DNA of 64,000 nucleotides from Misgurnus anguillicaudatus (GCF_027580225.2 NC_073340.2:32996501-33060500); one strand, 5' to 3'. Counted from the stretch's first letter, positions 34,935 to 46,681 are shown. Notes: generated by a model from the letters alone, not told the origin. Made by a program: numbers and translations.

Positions 34935-36102
34935 TTGCACTTTATTTTACAGTACGTGTACTTACCTTGTACATATATGATAAATATGTTGTACTTACAG
35001 ACAAATGTGTGGTACTTACTTTTGAGGATCTACATGGTAATTAAAGGATATCATTACTGTACTTACCAGTGGTACATACTTGGTAGTTATAATGTACAGT
35101 AATTCTAGGTAAGTACTAGGTAATACCAGATACATAATTATAGTGTATGTCTACTGTAACTAACAAGAAACACGACCGTACTTACAAATAAATGTACAAT
35201 AGTAGTATTTAGTACTTACATGCAAGTGTGGGTTAATGACAGGTACTTATAGTGTACGTATATGATAACTAATATCAAACACTACTGTACTTACAAATTT
35301 TATGTGCATGGTAAGTGTATAGTACTTACAGGCCAGTGTAATTAATGGAAGATACTTATAGTGTATGTACAGTATATTTTAACTAATAACAAACATTACT
35401 GATTTGCCATTTTGTATTCAGTATATTTGTCCTTTATTATACCCTTTAAAACCAACACTGCATCTTATTTATGGTCTGACTAGTTAATATAACTCACAAT
35501 GGCATATACTATGCTTTATCTTAGGTGGTAGGTCCTGTGTAATAACTGTGTAAAATGCAACACTTTATTTTACAGTCCTGTTTCCATGCAGTTACTATGG
35601 ACGTGCTAGTGAATGTACCCAGTAGTTAATGTGTACAGTAGTCAGTGCTTGGGTTTAAAGGGTACAATAAAGGACAAAGATACAGAGTACAAACATGGCA
35701 CATCAGTAATGTTTATTATTAGTTATCATATACGTACCATGTACAGTATATACAATTTATAAGTACAGTAGTGTTTCTCGTTAGTTACAGTAGACATACA
35801 CTATGTGCTGGTCATTAACGCACACTGGCCTGTATGTACTACACACCTACCATGTACATATAATTTGTAAGTACAGTAGTGTTTCTTGTTAGTTATAATA
35901 TAAATACACTAGTATGTACAAGTATGTACAGTATATGGCATTACCCAGTACTTACATAGAGTTACATAATAACTACCAAGTATGTACCACTGATAAGTAC
36001 AGTAATGATACCCTTTAATTACCATGTAGATACTCAAAAGTAAGTACCACACATTATCTGTACATATATGTACAAGGTAAGTACACGTACTGTAAAATAA
36101 AT
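34935..36102. mobile_element. 1.17-kb element made of inverted GTACTTAC/GTAAGTAC arms
   Basis: The left end (TTGCACTTTATTTTACAGTA, then CGTGTACTTACCTTGTACAT) is the inverse of the right end (ATGTACAAGGTAAGTACACG, then TACTGTAAAATAAA). The whole length is an imperfect palindrome of GTAC-containing words. A second TTTATTTTACAGTCC-type end lies internally near 35565, so two related copies may be nested. Confidence 0.8.
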
Positions 36103-36105
36103 TAT

Positions 36106-36798
36106 GTTTTCTAGTCTTTTTTGGCCTTTATTTAGACAGTATAGTGGAGCATAGACAAGAAAGCGTTGGGTGGAGATATGGGAGCGGGATCGGCAAAGGA
36201 CCTCAGAGACAGGAATCAAACTCGGATCCCCTTAAGCACACTGGTGCTATATGTCGGCGCACTAACCACGAGCGTATTGGTGCCGACGCCTGCTTGAGTT
36301 TAATTCTGCTTTTTTCTAGAGCATATTTGTCAGTTTTAGTTATTTATATTATTACAGTGTGATGATTATATATACAATAAATACTGCAACATCATTTTAT
36401 AAAAACAAGCAAATGCATTTCTGCATTTCATATGTATATTAGATATGTTAATATGTTATTTAATGCATCGGTTAATAACCATGCAGGTGCAAATGCATAA
36501 TTACATTTTTATCTTCTGTGAAATTTTCACATGAAAATGCTTTGTTGGCATACATAAATAAGACATTTATGGTAAACATAAATAAATGATATTCATTTTT
36601 TTTGCACAACTTGGAGGGTGTGATTTTTATTTTAGTAAGCATCTTATAATCAAAATAAGTGACATTACCATCTCTGTTGTTGTATTCCAGGGACCCTACA
36701 TGTTTAGGAAAAAAATGCAATGCTTTTCCTAAACAGATTAGTTTAGTGCAATGAACAGTCTGAAGTAACTTTTTTTACTTTGAGACATTAGAGTAAGT
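36106..36798. other. No gene recognised
   Basis: Short opposite-strand frames without motifs. Confidence 0.4.
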
Positions 36799-37133
36799 TT
36801 TGTAAGCAGGGGTGCTGTAAAGGGGGGGGGGGGGGTAAACAATGATGATTCTCGGGGCCCACGAGTAAGAGGGGGCCCAGGGAAGCCCCCAAAATTGTGG
36901 TGCTAAAAAAATATTTAATAATAAAAATTATTAACTTTAAATTATTCTATTTGCTGTTTCCTGGTATCAGAAAATTTATTTGTTTAGGAAACACAAACGT
37001 CTGTGGGCCCCTTTCCCCCCTTTCAATTGTCATCAAATGGTTCAGTCCGCCCAAATTGTATAATCCAGGCAACACAGCTTGACTTCACTTATAGTGCCGG
37101 CAGAATATCAACTTGACTGACAAGGAAGTGAAA

Positions 37134-37235
37134 ATGCCTCAAAAATCTTGAAGTCAAAAACGGAAAAAGAAAAAAATAAGAAGTGAAAGAGGCAAAGGGT
37201 CGACATTATGTTACCCAATTTTTCACAAGAAAAGG
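37134..37235 (+). pseudogene. Remnant of hAT transposase N-terminal exon, with a stop
   Basis: From the ATG at 37134 the frame meets TGA at 37149, then continues open as SQKRKKKKIRSERGKG and on to a plausible donor (AAAAG|GTGGGT at 37235). The Lys/Arg-rich start, then a short FHKK-like end at a splice donor, resembles first coding exons of TTF-type hAT transposases. The in-frame stop and lack of downstream exons make it non-functional. Confidence 0.5.
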
Positions 37236-37472
37236 TGGGTTTGTAAGTAGGCCTAAATTGTTAGTGGACCGCCCGTTCGTGAAAATTATCGTAGCCTACG
37301 GCACTTCTCTGTGCTAATGCGCACACTTTATACACGAGGTGCTATGTCTCTACGATAGCATTTTTCGAAAAGTAAGCACGTTTATTTATGCACGTGATTT
37401 ATTTAGACAAAGTTATTGACTATGCAAACAGTCAAAATGACGCCTTGTTCGTTCTAGTGTTAAAGATAATTA

Positions 37473-38065
37473 CCACACTGCAAAAAAATGATTTTCAAGA
37501 AAAAATTCTTAGTATTTTTGTCTTGTTTTCAGTAAAAATAACTAAAATTTCTTAAATAAAGATGCTTTTTCATGATGAGCAAAACGACCCAAGAAAGTAA
37601 GTCTAGTTTTTAGACCAAAAATATTACATTTAAGGGTTTTTTTGCATAAAACAAGCAAAAAAATCTGCCAATGGAGTAAGCAAAAAAATATTGTACATTT
37701 TTCTTAAACACTAAATTCAAGAAAAAATTGCTTACTGCATTGGCAGACGTTTTTGCTTGTTTTATGCACAAAATCCCTTAAATGTAATATTTTTGGTCTA
37801 AAAAAGACTTATTTACTTAGTATTTTGTCTTGTTTTCAGTAGAAATATCTAGAAATTCTTAAATTATGATGCTTTTTCTTGATGAGCAAAATGACCTAAG
37901 AAAATAAGTCTAGTTTTAAGACAAATTAATATACCATTTAAGTGAAATTGTCCTTAAAACAAGCAAAATGATATGCCAAGGGGTGAGAAAAAAATTGTGA
38001 AATAAGATTTCTTTTTTCTTAAACACTTAATTCAAGTAAAAATTTCTCACCCCATTGGTAGTCAA
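37473..38065. mobile_element. Palindromic CACTGCAAAAAAATG MITE copies nested in the hAT
   Basis: The left end (CACTGCAAAAAAATGATTTT) and inner words TTGTCTTGTTTTCAGTAAAA, GATGAGCAAAACGACC and GCATAAAACAAGC match the complete element at 44296-44746. After the first loop and part of the right arm the sequence turns into a second, more diverged hairpin (GGGGTGAGAAAAAA / TTTCTCACCCCATTGG). The right terminus is missing. Confidence 0.65.
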
Positions 38066-38216
38066 AATACCATAAAAGGGCATGATTTTATGTAAATTAA
38101 TATAAAAAGTCTCAGCTGTGTTGGGGGCCCTGTCAAGATTCTTTTCATATATAAATGCAGTCCATTTACCATTTACCATGGGGCCCAAAATCCTTAGCAG
38201 CGCCCCTGTTTGTAAG

Positions 38217-38797
38217 AAACCTGATACATGCATATTGAATCCAACTAATCAAACTAATTCATTTCGAAACTAATTCAAATTGAGTTTCACATCCCTAATT
38301 AAAGATATAATATAAATATAATATTTTGGCTAATAAATGGCACGCTATGGATATTTCCCAGGCACAACATCCCTCAACCCTGTATCAGGTTGTTAAATTG
38401 TTGACAAGGATGGAAATCCATACAGAATAAAAAATACAGCAAAAGAAAATCTGCTCCAGGCTATTTCTGTGCCTATCATCCCATTGTCTATCCAAAAACA
38501 CCTTAAAACATTTAAGTTTAATAGGTTTATAATCTAAAACCATTAAACTTTTGATAATGCAACTGATGTTTTTCCACAAATTCACAGTTACATTTATGCA
38601 TTTATGCAGGGGTATACATTTCCCTGGGAAGTCAGGGCAGTCACAGCTGTGGGTCGTGACTTAAAAATCGTTCTGATAGGATCATGGGCACCAGGGAAAA
38701 ACAATACTAAATAAATGCAAATATTAAAATCCACCAAACCATAAAATCATGCATAATTAGGAGAGCTAAATTAATTTCCTTATCAGGACTAGAAAAT
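38217..38797. other. No gene recognised
   Basis: A small SINE-tail-like piece (ACATTTATGCATTTATGCAG) lies near 38588-38612. Otherwise nothing recognised. Confidence 0.4.
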
Positions 38798-39353
38798 ACT
38801 TCTCATATCTACTGCTTTTTGACACAACATGCCAATTTATTTCTCACTAGAAGCCAACGCAGGCAGATGCCAATGAAGGCTGTATCACACACAGATAGAA
38901 ATAGAAATGCCATTAGCGGCTCTTTTTGTAGGCCGCTATTTGCAAATTGTCTGCCATATTGGAACGGTCCAAGGCAGTACGTTAACCAATGTTGCCAAGT
39001 ATGCAGTGGTCACATTAAAACTGATGGATTGCTTTTTCTTGTGGGTTAAATGTTGATTCTATTAATCACTTTTAATGTAATATTATTATATTTATGAAAA
39101 AAAAAAACTGTTGATATTGGGCTGGATTTAATTGGTCATAAGGCTGGTTTTGTTTCGCAAATCTGGCAACTGTGCCACGACATGTGTCCGTCATTATTTT
39201 ATTTCTACTTCTCTGCCTTCATGTTATTGCTTCAACCTTACTATAAGTACATTCCCAAATGCTTCAACAATGATGTTTGCTTTAGTTTTGTAAACTGCAT
39301 CACAAAGCCATTTAGTTTGGTGTTTCCTACCCAAACAACGTGTCACCTTAAAG
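38798..39353. repeat. Tandem segmental duplication, copy 1
   Basis: Begins ACTTCTCATATCTACTGC and includes CTAGAAGCCAACGCAGGC, TAGGCCGCTATT, CATATTGGAACGGTCC and CTGCATCACAAAGCCA. The same landmarks recur in order in copy 2. At the position where copy 2 carries an insertion, copy 1 reads CACTTTTAATGTAATATTA, an uninterrupted TTAA site. Confidence 0.9.
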
Positions 39354-40399
39354 ACTTCTCATTTCTACTGCTTTTTGACACAACATGCCAATTTATTTGT
39401 CACTAGAAGCCAACGCAGGCACATGCCAACATGAAGGCTGTATCACACACAGATAGATAGAAATAGAAATGCCATTAGCGGCTGTTTTTGTAGGCCGCTA
39501 TTCGCAAATCATCTGCCATATTGGAACGGTCCATGGCAGTACGTTAACCAGTGTTGCCAAGTATGCAGTGGTCACATTAGAACTGGTGACGTGGATTGCT
39601 TTTTCTTGCAGGTAAAATGCTGAAGCCAGGGTTTTGTCACTATTAACTCTTTCCCCGCCAGCGTTTAAAAAAAAAGTTGCCAGCCAGCGCCAGCATTTTT
39701 CATGATTTTCACAAAAGTTTAATGCATTCCAGAAAATGTTCTTTTATAAACAAACAATATATCAAATGAAAGAACAGACCCTCTGCCTTCAAACAAAAGA
39801 AACCCGTTTCATCCTACCTTCATTGGTTCTCTTTTTATCACCTCTCAAATATGGGTAGGTTTCTTCAAAAACACACAATTTTGACCAAAAAGCTGAGATA
39901 ATTCCGTTTTTGTGGAGGATTTTGATATAGATCAGATGCAGAGAGATCTTTAAAACATACACAGAGTTCTTTCTCTTTCACGTGAGGCGCTACTTACGGG
40001 TTGTATAAGTAATAGCGGTATTGCGGAAAGCCGGAAATTCTCGTCACTAGCAGGGAAGCGTTTTCTCTTAATTGAAGAATCATCTCGTCAATTGCGGTGA
40101 AAGAGTTAATGTTATATTATTTTATTTATGAAAAAAGCTGTTGGTATTGGGGTTGATTTAATTAGTCATTGGGCTGTTTTTTTTTTTGCAAATTTGGCAA
40201 CCCTGCCACGACAGTCTGTGAACACCTGAGAGCAAGCTCATAATTTTATTTCTACTTCTCTGCCTTCATGTAATTGCTTCATCCTTACTAAAACTACATT
40301 CCCAAATGCCTCAACAATGATGTTTGCTTTAGTTTTGTAAACTGCATCACAAAGCCAGTTAGTTTGGTGTTTCCTACCCAAACAAAGTGTCACCTTAAA
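39354..40399. repeat. Tandem segmental duplication, copy 2 (with insertion)
   Basis: It repeats copy 1 immediately downstream with scattered substitutions and small indels: CACATGCC for CAGATGCC, an extra GATA in the AGATAGATAG tract, and extra sequence near 40211-40240. It is longer because a 459-bp TTAA element interrupts it at 39647-40105. No conserved coding frame spans the two copies. Confidence 0.9.
39647..40105. mobile_element. TTAA element of the CTCTTTCCCCGCC family
   Basis: The ends CTCTTTCCCCGCC and the inverted GCGGTGAAAGAG are flanked by TTAA at 39643-39646 and 40106-40109. The paralogous site in copy 1 has one TTAA, giving direct evidence of insertion. The interior includes GTTGCCAGCCAGCG and TTTTCTCTTAATTGAAG. 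Non-autonomous at 459 bp. Relatives: 22118-22598 and 63889 to the window end. Confidence 0.9.
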
Positions 40400-41289
40400 T
40401 CCTTGTACACCAGCAGTGAGAGAAGCCCACAGGCCAAGACTGCGGAACAAGTGATTGATGAAACTATCAAGATCCAAATTTACTCGCAGGCAGATGCATC
40501 TATTGCACCTCCGTCCAGAAAAGGGCCAATTAGGCGAAAGAGTAAAGCTCCCTGAACATCAGACCTATATATTAACCTGTAAGTGCCACAGTGACTTGTG
40601 AAATAATTGGCCAAAAGTTATGGTGTGATATATTTTAAGACACAACTGAATGGCGGGTTTTGCAGTTATTTATTAGCAGAGAGTTTCAGTATAAAGAGTT
40701 AAGCGCTGATCTGCTGATAGCCTGCAACTCTCAATGACTTGCCATGCTCCTAATCATTGAAGAAAATATGTTGTGTTTGCCAAATGGATATGTTTGTGGG
40801 GTCTGGACGGACATTAAAGAAATAACCAAAAATGATCTCTCATTATTCTTTTACCGAATCAAATGCAAGGAGAAATATAACCCACACGCATTTTATGAGG
40901 CATGCACAACTCAATGGAGTCATCCTAAAATATGCAAACCCATAATTCGTAAATCCTTTCATTCAAAGGAACCTCCAAAAAAGAGTCACCATCGGGTTCA
41001 TTTAAAGCATAAAGCTTTACTAAATCTCCAATGTGTATGTGCTTTACAGTAGTAAATGAACTCTTATTCAGTTAGATATTGATATTCAGCGATCTCTTTG
41101 TTTGGTTTACAACAGTGAACGGTTTATCCAGCTCCCTTAAAAAAATAAAACCCTATAGGTAAGTTAGTAGTGCGTGCTAGGGATTTTCCAAAGCTTTTAT
41201 AAAGATTAAATATATATAGCAAAACAATTTATAACACAACACTACAGCAACAGCATAGCAATGTGCTTGCAACCACAACACACAACAAT
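40400..41289. other. No gene recognised
   Basis: A 102-codon frame at 40744-41052 (start MLLIIEENMLC) has no motif I recognise and no splice partners. Confidence 0.4.
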
Positions 41290-41480
41290 AGTGCTGTAAC
41301 ATTACATTTACATTTATGCATTTGGCAGAGGCCTTAAATCAAGCTGGCTTTTAGTACAGTGCATTCATGCTATAGATTTACATTTATACTATACATGTGT
41401 TCCTACATTTACATTTATTCATTTAGCAAATACTTTTATCCAATTTAACATTTCCATTTATGCGTTTGGCATTTACAGTG
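41290..41480 (-). mobile_element. Eroded SINE/LINE tails, minus strand
   Basis: ACATTTACATTTATGCATTT, GGCAGAGGCC and CATTTAGCAAATACTTTTAT, then CCAATTT, repeat the reverse complement of the common fish tail at least twice. Confidence 0.55.
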
Positions 41481-41498
41481 CATTCAATGTGTTAGCAG

Positions 41499-41635
41499 TA
41501 AGGTAAGAGAGGCTGTGTTTTATCATGAATAAGTCACGGCTGAAGGGCGCTGTTAGGCACGACGTGAAGCGGAGTCAATGCAATTCCTTCAGCCGTGACT
41601 TATTCACAATACAGCTCTAGCCTTGGGTACCTTAT
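41499..41635. mobile_element. Hairpin MITE with GAATAAGTCACGGCTGAAGG arms
   Basis: GAATAAGTCACGGCTGAAGG and its inverse CCTTCAGCCGTGACTTATTC are perfect. The outer TAAGGTA...TACCTTA also pair. The loop is about 40 bp and contains GACGTGAAGCGGAGT. Confidence 0.75.
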
Positions 41636-42214
41636 GGCTTTTATAAATGGTTACCACAAAGTACAAATATTAGACAGCCCCCTTATGTGGTCCAGAGTCA
41701 CATGCAGTATTATACAAAAGTCTTGGGCACATTAGATGCCTCACCATGTTTATTATGTTCAAATAAAAGATAGACAGACATGATGGTTGCTATTGTAGGG
41801 TGTTCTGGGTGATTGCCAGGAAAAGACTAGAGTATAGTAGATATATCTCATATCTCTTTTTTATTATAGATTGTTAAATGATTGCATCTTTACACACTGT
41901 CTGAAATATCAAACCCAATCTCAAGGCAAGTCGTGTTATAGTCACAAAATATTTTATTATTTATTCTTGTTCATGGACACGGTTTTCTGCTTTTTTGTGT
42001 CACCGAGCACAAATGTCTTTTCATGACAATTAGCACAAATTTCTATAAAAAAAATGTGGTGTCTGTAACACAACTTTCTTTTTAAGGTGATTTTATGTTG
42101 TTTTCTCATTTTTTTCTATTTTACCATTGTGGGTTGGGGTTAGAATGACTTTTTTACATTTCAGACATCCTAACCCCAAGCGAAAATAATTTAAAAGCAA
42201 CATGATCTTACTAA

Positions 42215-43012
42215 GACGCTGTTTACACTTGGCATAAACATGCGTTTTTGTCGATCAGATCACAAGTGGACGATGTTAATGCCAGGTGTAAATGGGGTTC
42301 AAAACGTTTTGAGCTTGTCCACTTTCGACCACTTTCAACCACATTCAGAGGTTGTCGAAACCCCTTTCAATCGGATTGCTTTTGTAGTGTAAACGCACAT
42401 GTGGTTGAATGTCTTCGAACAGCCACATGGACTGCCTTCTCTCCGCCCATTTATCATCTAATCTGAGGTACTAAACACAATGTTTTACATCTTTTCGGAC
42501 TTCTGACACGGTGAACAGCGCTATTTTTAGCCTTTCATTGATAAAACTAAAGCGACTGATCTCCGCAGTTTCATTTTGCAAGCGTGTGAAAGTTGCGCAA
42601 TCCTATTTCATCAATTGCGCTGAAAATTTCATAGAAAGCTCTAACATATACACGAACAAAACACTGTGCAGCATGTTTACTTACAACACAAGCAGCGGAC
42701 TCCAACTTAATATTAGTTTGCGTCCATATAAACTCATCATTACTCCCGCTCGCATGTAAATGACAGCAGAGAGACTCACCCACATTCTCGACAGACCTCC
42801 CCCTCACAGTATTTAGGACAGAAGCGGTCGAAAGTGGATAAAAGAGACAGATTTAAATACCAGGTGTAAACGTAATGTGTCTCTCTTGTCCACTTTCGAC
42901 TGCTTCTGTCCTGAATACTGTGAGGGGGAGGTCTTTCGAGACTGTGGGCGGGTCTCTTTGCTGTCATTTAAATCGACGAAAACACATCTTAATACCAAGT
43001 ATAAACAGCCCC
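42215..43012. mobile_element. Harbinger-like MITE with TAA target-site duplication
   Basis: The ends GACGCTGTTTACACTTGG and the inverted CCAAGTATAAACAGCCCC are flanked by TAA at 42212-42214 and 43013-43015. It parallels 12833-13564 through GTTTTTGTCGATCAGATCAC, GTCCACTTTCGACCACTTTC and CATCAATTGCGCTGAAAATT. It has an extra internal inverted duplication at about 42780-42960 around CAGAAGCGGTCGAAAGTGGA. Confidence 0.82.
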
Positions 43013-43523
43013 TAATTTCCGTGTTATAGTCAGAGAATATTTTGCTCATTTATTCGTGTCATTGTCACAGATCTCCACATTTTTCTATGTCTGTACCAAG
43101 GACGTTCTTTTCCTTGTCAGTTTCATGTATTGGTTACTCAATTGTTTTTCCTTTTTTCTTCACATTCGTATGGGTTTAGTGTTAGAATGACTTTCTGTAA
43201 CATAAAATGACATCCAAACCCAACTCTAACCCTAACATCAGGCGACAATTGTTTAAAAGTCTGGAATTTTTTTTATAAACCAATAGTTAAACCAGTGGTG
43301 GTTAACCATCTAAACCAAAACCCCAAATCTAACCCCAACATCACACGAAAATGGTTTTAAAATAAGAAAAACTATTGAGTAACCAATTCGTGAAACTGCC
43401 ACGGAAATGAAAGTCCATGGTACGGACACGGAAAAATGCTGAGATCCGTGACAATGACACGGATAAATGAGCAAAATATTCCATTACTATACAACTGAAC
43501 TTTGTGAGAAACATGTAGAAACC

Positions 43524-44017
43524 CAACCCATTCTCAACAAAAAGTGTACAAATGACACGCAGTGTGATTATCGTGCAATAGATACGCCAAATTCCGATTT
43601 TGCAGGCATATGATACGCCAGGCCTTCCCATTCACTTATATGTTTTTTTACCATTTTCGATTGGGTTTAGGGTTAAAAACAATTTCGTTACAAAAAATGA
43701 CATCCTAACCCAAACCCCATATCTAACCCCAACTCCAAGTGACCATGGCTTAAAAATAGACAAAAACATGGAGAAACCTGTATATTAAATAACCTGCTTA
43801 AAGAAATCTGAAATCTAACCCTAAACCCAAGCGAAAATGGTTTAAAAAACAGAAAACAAATGAAAAAACAATAAATAAAATGACACGAAACGATTCGCCA
43901 TATAAGTGAATGGGAAGGACTGGCATATCATATGCACGCAAAATCGGAATTTGGCGTATATATTGCATGATAGTCACACTGCGTGTCATTTGTACGCATC
44001 TTGCTGGGAACGGGTAG
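43524..44017. mobile_element. Palindromic element with CAACCCATTCTC end, 7-bp TSD
   Basis: Left arm ACAAATGACACGCAGTGTGA, then ACGCCAAATTCCGATTTTGC, recurs inverted on the right. AGAAACC flanks both sides (43517-43523 and 44018-44024). The right terminus (GGGAACGGGTAG) differs from the left at a few bases. The end motif resembles that of 45992-46681. Confidence 0.7.
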
Positions 44018-44295
44018 AGAAACCAGTGTGTAAAATTACATCTTAACCCAAACCTAAATCTAACACCAACCCCAAGCAACAATAATTTAAAAATAGAAAA
44101 TTTAAGAAATATAAAATGACACGAAAAAGAAAGTCATGCTAGGGGAAATAAACTATTTATAAATTCGTGCTGAGCGTCCCTGGACACTAATAAATAAGTA
44201 AAATATTTTGTGACTGTAACACAAAATGCCTTGAGGTAGGGTTGGAAATACAGGTACCAAACTGGGACCGAGAAGACACTAATATGTACTCTTTA

Positions 44296-44746
44296 CACTG
44301 CAAAAAATGATTTTCAAGAAAAAAATCGTAGTATATTTGTCTTGTTTTCAGTAAAAATATCAAAAAATTCTTAAATTAAGATGATTTTTCTTGATGAGCA
44401 AAACAACCAAGAAAATAAGTCTATTTTTTAAACCAAAAATATCAAATTTAAGTGATTTTGTGCATAAAACAAGCAAAAAAATATGCCAATGGGGTAAGCT
44501 ATTTTTTCTTGAATTTAGTGTTTAAGAAAAATGTTTTTTTTGCTTACCCCATTGGAAGATTTTTTTGCTTGTTTTATGCACAAAATCACTGAAATTTGAT
44601 ATTTTTGGTTTAAAAACTAGACTTATTTTCTTGAGTTGTTTTGCTCATCAAGAAAAATCATCTTAATTTAAGAATTTTTAGATATTTTTACTAAAAACAA
44701 GACAAAAATACTAAGATTTTTTTTCTCAAATCATTTTTTTGCAGTG
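44296..44746. mobile_element. Complete TA-flanked palindromic MITE, 451 bp
   Basis: CACTGCAAAAAATGATTTTC and the inverse ending TTTTTTTGCAGTG continue as near-perfect arms of about 220 bp sharing TTGTCTTGTTTTCAGTAAAA, CTTGATGAGCAAAAC and GTGCATAAAACAAGC. TA lies at 44294-44295 and 44747-44748. A rearranged relative lies in the hAT at 36807-38208. Confidence 0.88.
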
Positions 44747-44748
44747 TA

Positions 44749-45983
44749 GCTAGTCTGAGAATCAGGCGTCACATTTAAGAACCGGTGGCTGAACATCTGA
44801 TGCATACAGCAAACTTAACTGAAAACACTTCCGCAGGTTCGAAGTCCTCCTCTGATAGGTTGAATTATTCAGGATTTCCCAGAGACATGTGTTTTGTGAA
44901 AAGAACATAAAGCTGTCTGATTGAAGTAGAAAGCACCATGTTCACATCGGTGACAGTATGGTGACAGAGGATCACGGAATACAGTAAAGTCTTTAAAAAA
45001 CGTTTACTTTTAATCTAAAAAAGATATTTTAACGTGCTTGCATTGTTGAGTCATTTATAAATGAATAATGTACTGGTTGCACACCGGTCTGTTATTGTGA
45101 AGACATTTCCACACCCCTAAACATGACGTAGCACAAAGCGAAACCTGATTGGTTGCTTTACATGTCAGTTATATGGCCTATTGGGCGGTCCTTGGCCATT
45201 CAAAGCGTCTATTGTATTCAGACCTGACTATGCCATAGCAACAACTCTTAATAGGTGTTATTTACCTAAAAGCCTTTAATGGGACATTAGCATAATAGAC
45301 AAACTGCTCTGATTACAGCCATTAATTCTGTGGTTTCAAAAAAGTTTAGAAGGATTAATTAACCTTTACGTTTTGTTTTTATAGACTAGTAGATCGATTG
45401 CCTTTACTTAGACAAACAGGCCCTTTTTTGTATTTCTGTCTCTTGACATTTATGCCTTGGCTATATTGGTCTCCTCGTGAGAACATCATTACTGCTTTAA
45501 TTATTATTAATTACACACTTAGTATCTGACTACACAGGCAGGTCTCTGTACTGACGCTGTGCATGTGAATCACCTTTAATGTAACGTAAGTGTTTCGTCT
45601 TATGACCTGAAACATCTAATCTGTCCATCACAATAAGTTTTTTTTTGTGAATTCAATATCTATTGCATGCTATGCACATCATCCCGTTTACACCATTTTG
45701 AAAAACACCTGCTCTTGTGTTAATGGAAGCATCTGTCATTGGATTATTAGTTGCAAAGCAATGCATAATGACAGAATCACTATTTTCAAAACATTTTTTG
45801 CACTTAGCTTGTGAACTAAAGTCAGTTCTGACATCTTTAGGGAATACAGAAATATTAAAGTTGTGCCATTTTTCTTTTTTTTAGGGAATCGCTCTTGGAT
45901 ATTTGCACATTTCAAATTGCACTGTTTAAATACAGTTAAAAAATAACTTTTGTGGGTTAAAAAATAAAAATAAATCAGTTATA
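44749..45983. other. No gene recognised
   Basis: No inverted termini, microsatellites or motif-bearing frames found. Candidate low-copy sequence. Confidence 0.4.
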
Positions 45984-45991
45984 GTTCAAGT

Positions 45992-46681
45992 CAACCCATT
46001 CTCACTCCCCAAGGCGTCAAAATCTGAAGCATGTTCAAACACCTTCACCGTCAGTATGAAGACGCGAAGGGTGCCCCTATGCGTCACTATATTGACGAAA
46101 TGGGAACTCCGTTGCTTGCATACTAATCCCTCAGCTTCGGATATAGACGAAAGGGAATCCCAGAAGGTGATGCCGTCGCGTTGTGCGACGATCGGCGGGA
46201 TCGTGCCGCTTCTGGACGGTGGCAACTCAATTTTTGTTCCAAATTTTTAACCATTGTTGCTTGGGGTTGGGGTTAGAACGACTTTCTGTTACATAAAATT
46301 ACATCCTAACCCAAACCCAACTCTAACCCTAACCCCAAGCGACAATGGTTTAAAAATCAGAAGACAAAAAGTATAAACCAATACAGACATCCTAACCCAA
46401 ACCCGAACTCTAACCCTAACCCCAAGCAACAATGGCTTAAAAATTGGAAAAAAATTGAGTAGTTACCGTCCAGAAGCGGCTGATCGTCGCATAACGTGAC
46501 GGCATCACCTTCTGGGATTCCCTTTCGTCTATATCCGACGCTGAGGGATTAGCATGAAAGCAACGGAGTTCCCATTTCGGCGATATAGTGACGCATGGGG
46601 GACCCTTCGCGTCTTCATACTGACGCTGAAGGCGTTTGAACATGCTTCAGATTTTGACGCCTTGGGGAGTGAGAATGTGTT
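45992..46681. mobile_element. 690-bp palindromic element with exact TSD GTTCAAGT
   Basis: The left terminus CAACCCATTCTCACTCCCC and the right GGGGAGTGAGAATGTGTT are inverted. The arms of about 230 bp share AAGGCGTCAAAATCTGAAGC, TCAGTATGAAGACGCGAAGG and GGGAATCCCAGAAGGTGATG. GTTCAAGT flanks both ends (45984-45991 and 46682-46689). The middle is CCCTAACCC-rich, and frames on both strands in the arms mirror one another. Confidence 0.88.

Larger units (their letters stand above)
36807..38208 (+). mobile_element. 1.4-kb hAT element with exact TSD TTTGTAAG
   Basis: It starts CAGGGGTGCTGTAAAGGGG and ends CCTTAGCAGCGCCCCTG. TTTGTAAG lies on both sides (36799-36806 and 38209-38216). GGGGCCC boxes occur near both ends. 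A G run of about 14 is at 36822-36835. It contains an exon-like transposase remnant (37134-37235) and a nested AAGAAAAAA-type palindrome. Confidence 0.93.
41920..44236. mobile_element. Composite palindromic block hosting two further elements
   Basis: The outer ends are CTCAAGGCAAGTCGTGTTAT, then AGTCACAAAATATTTTATT, on the left and the inverse AAAATATTTTGTGACTGTAA, then AAAATGCCTTGAG, on the right. An internal pair at about 43020-43490 (TTATAGTCAGAGAATATTTT / AAAATATTCC-ATTACTATA) is a second copy of the same palindrome. The nested elements at 42215-43012 and 43524-44017 interrupt it. Its C-rich CTAACCCCAA words account for telomere-like runs here. Confidence 0.65.
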
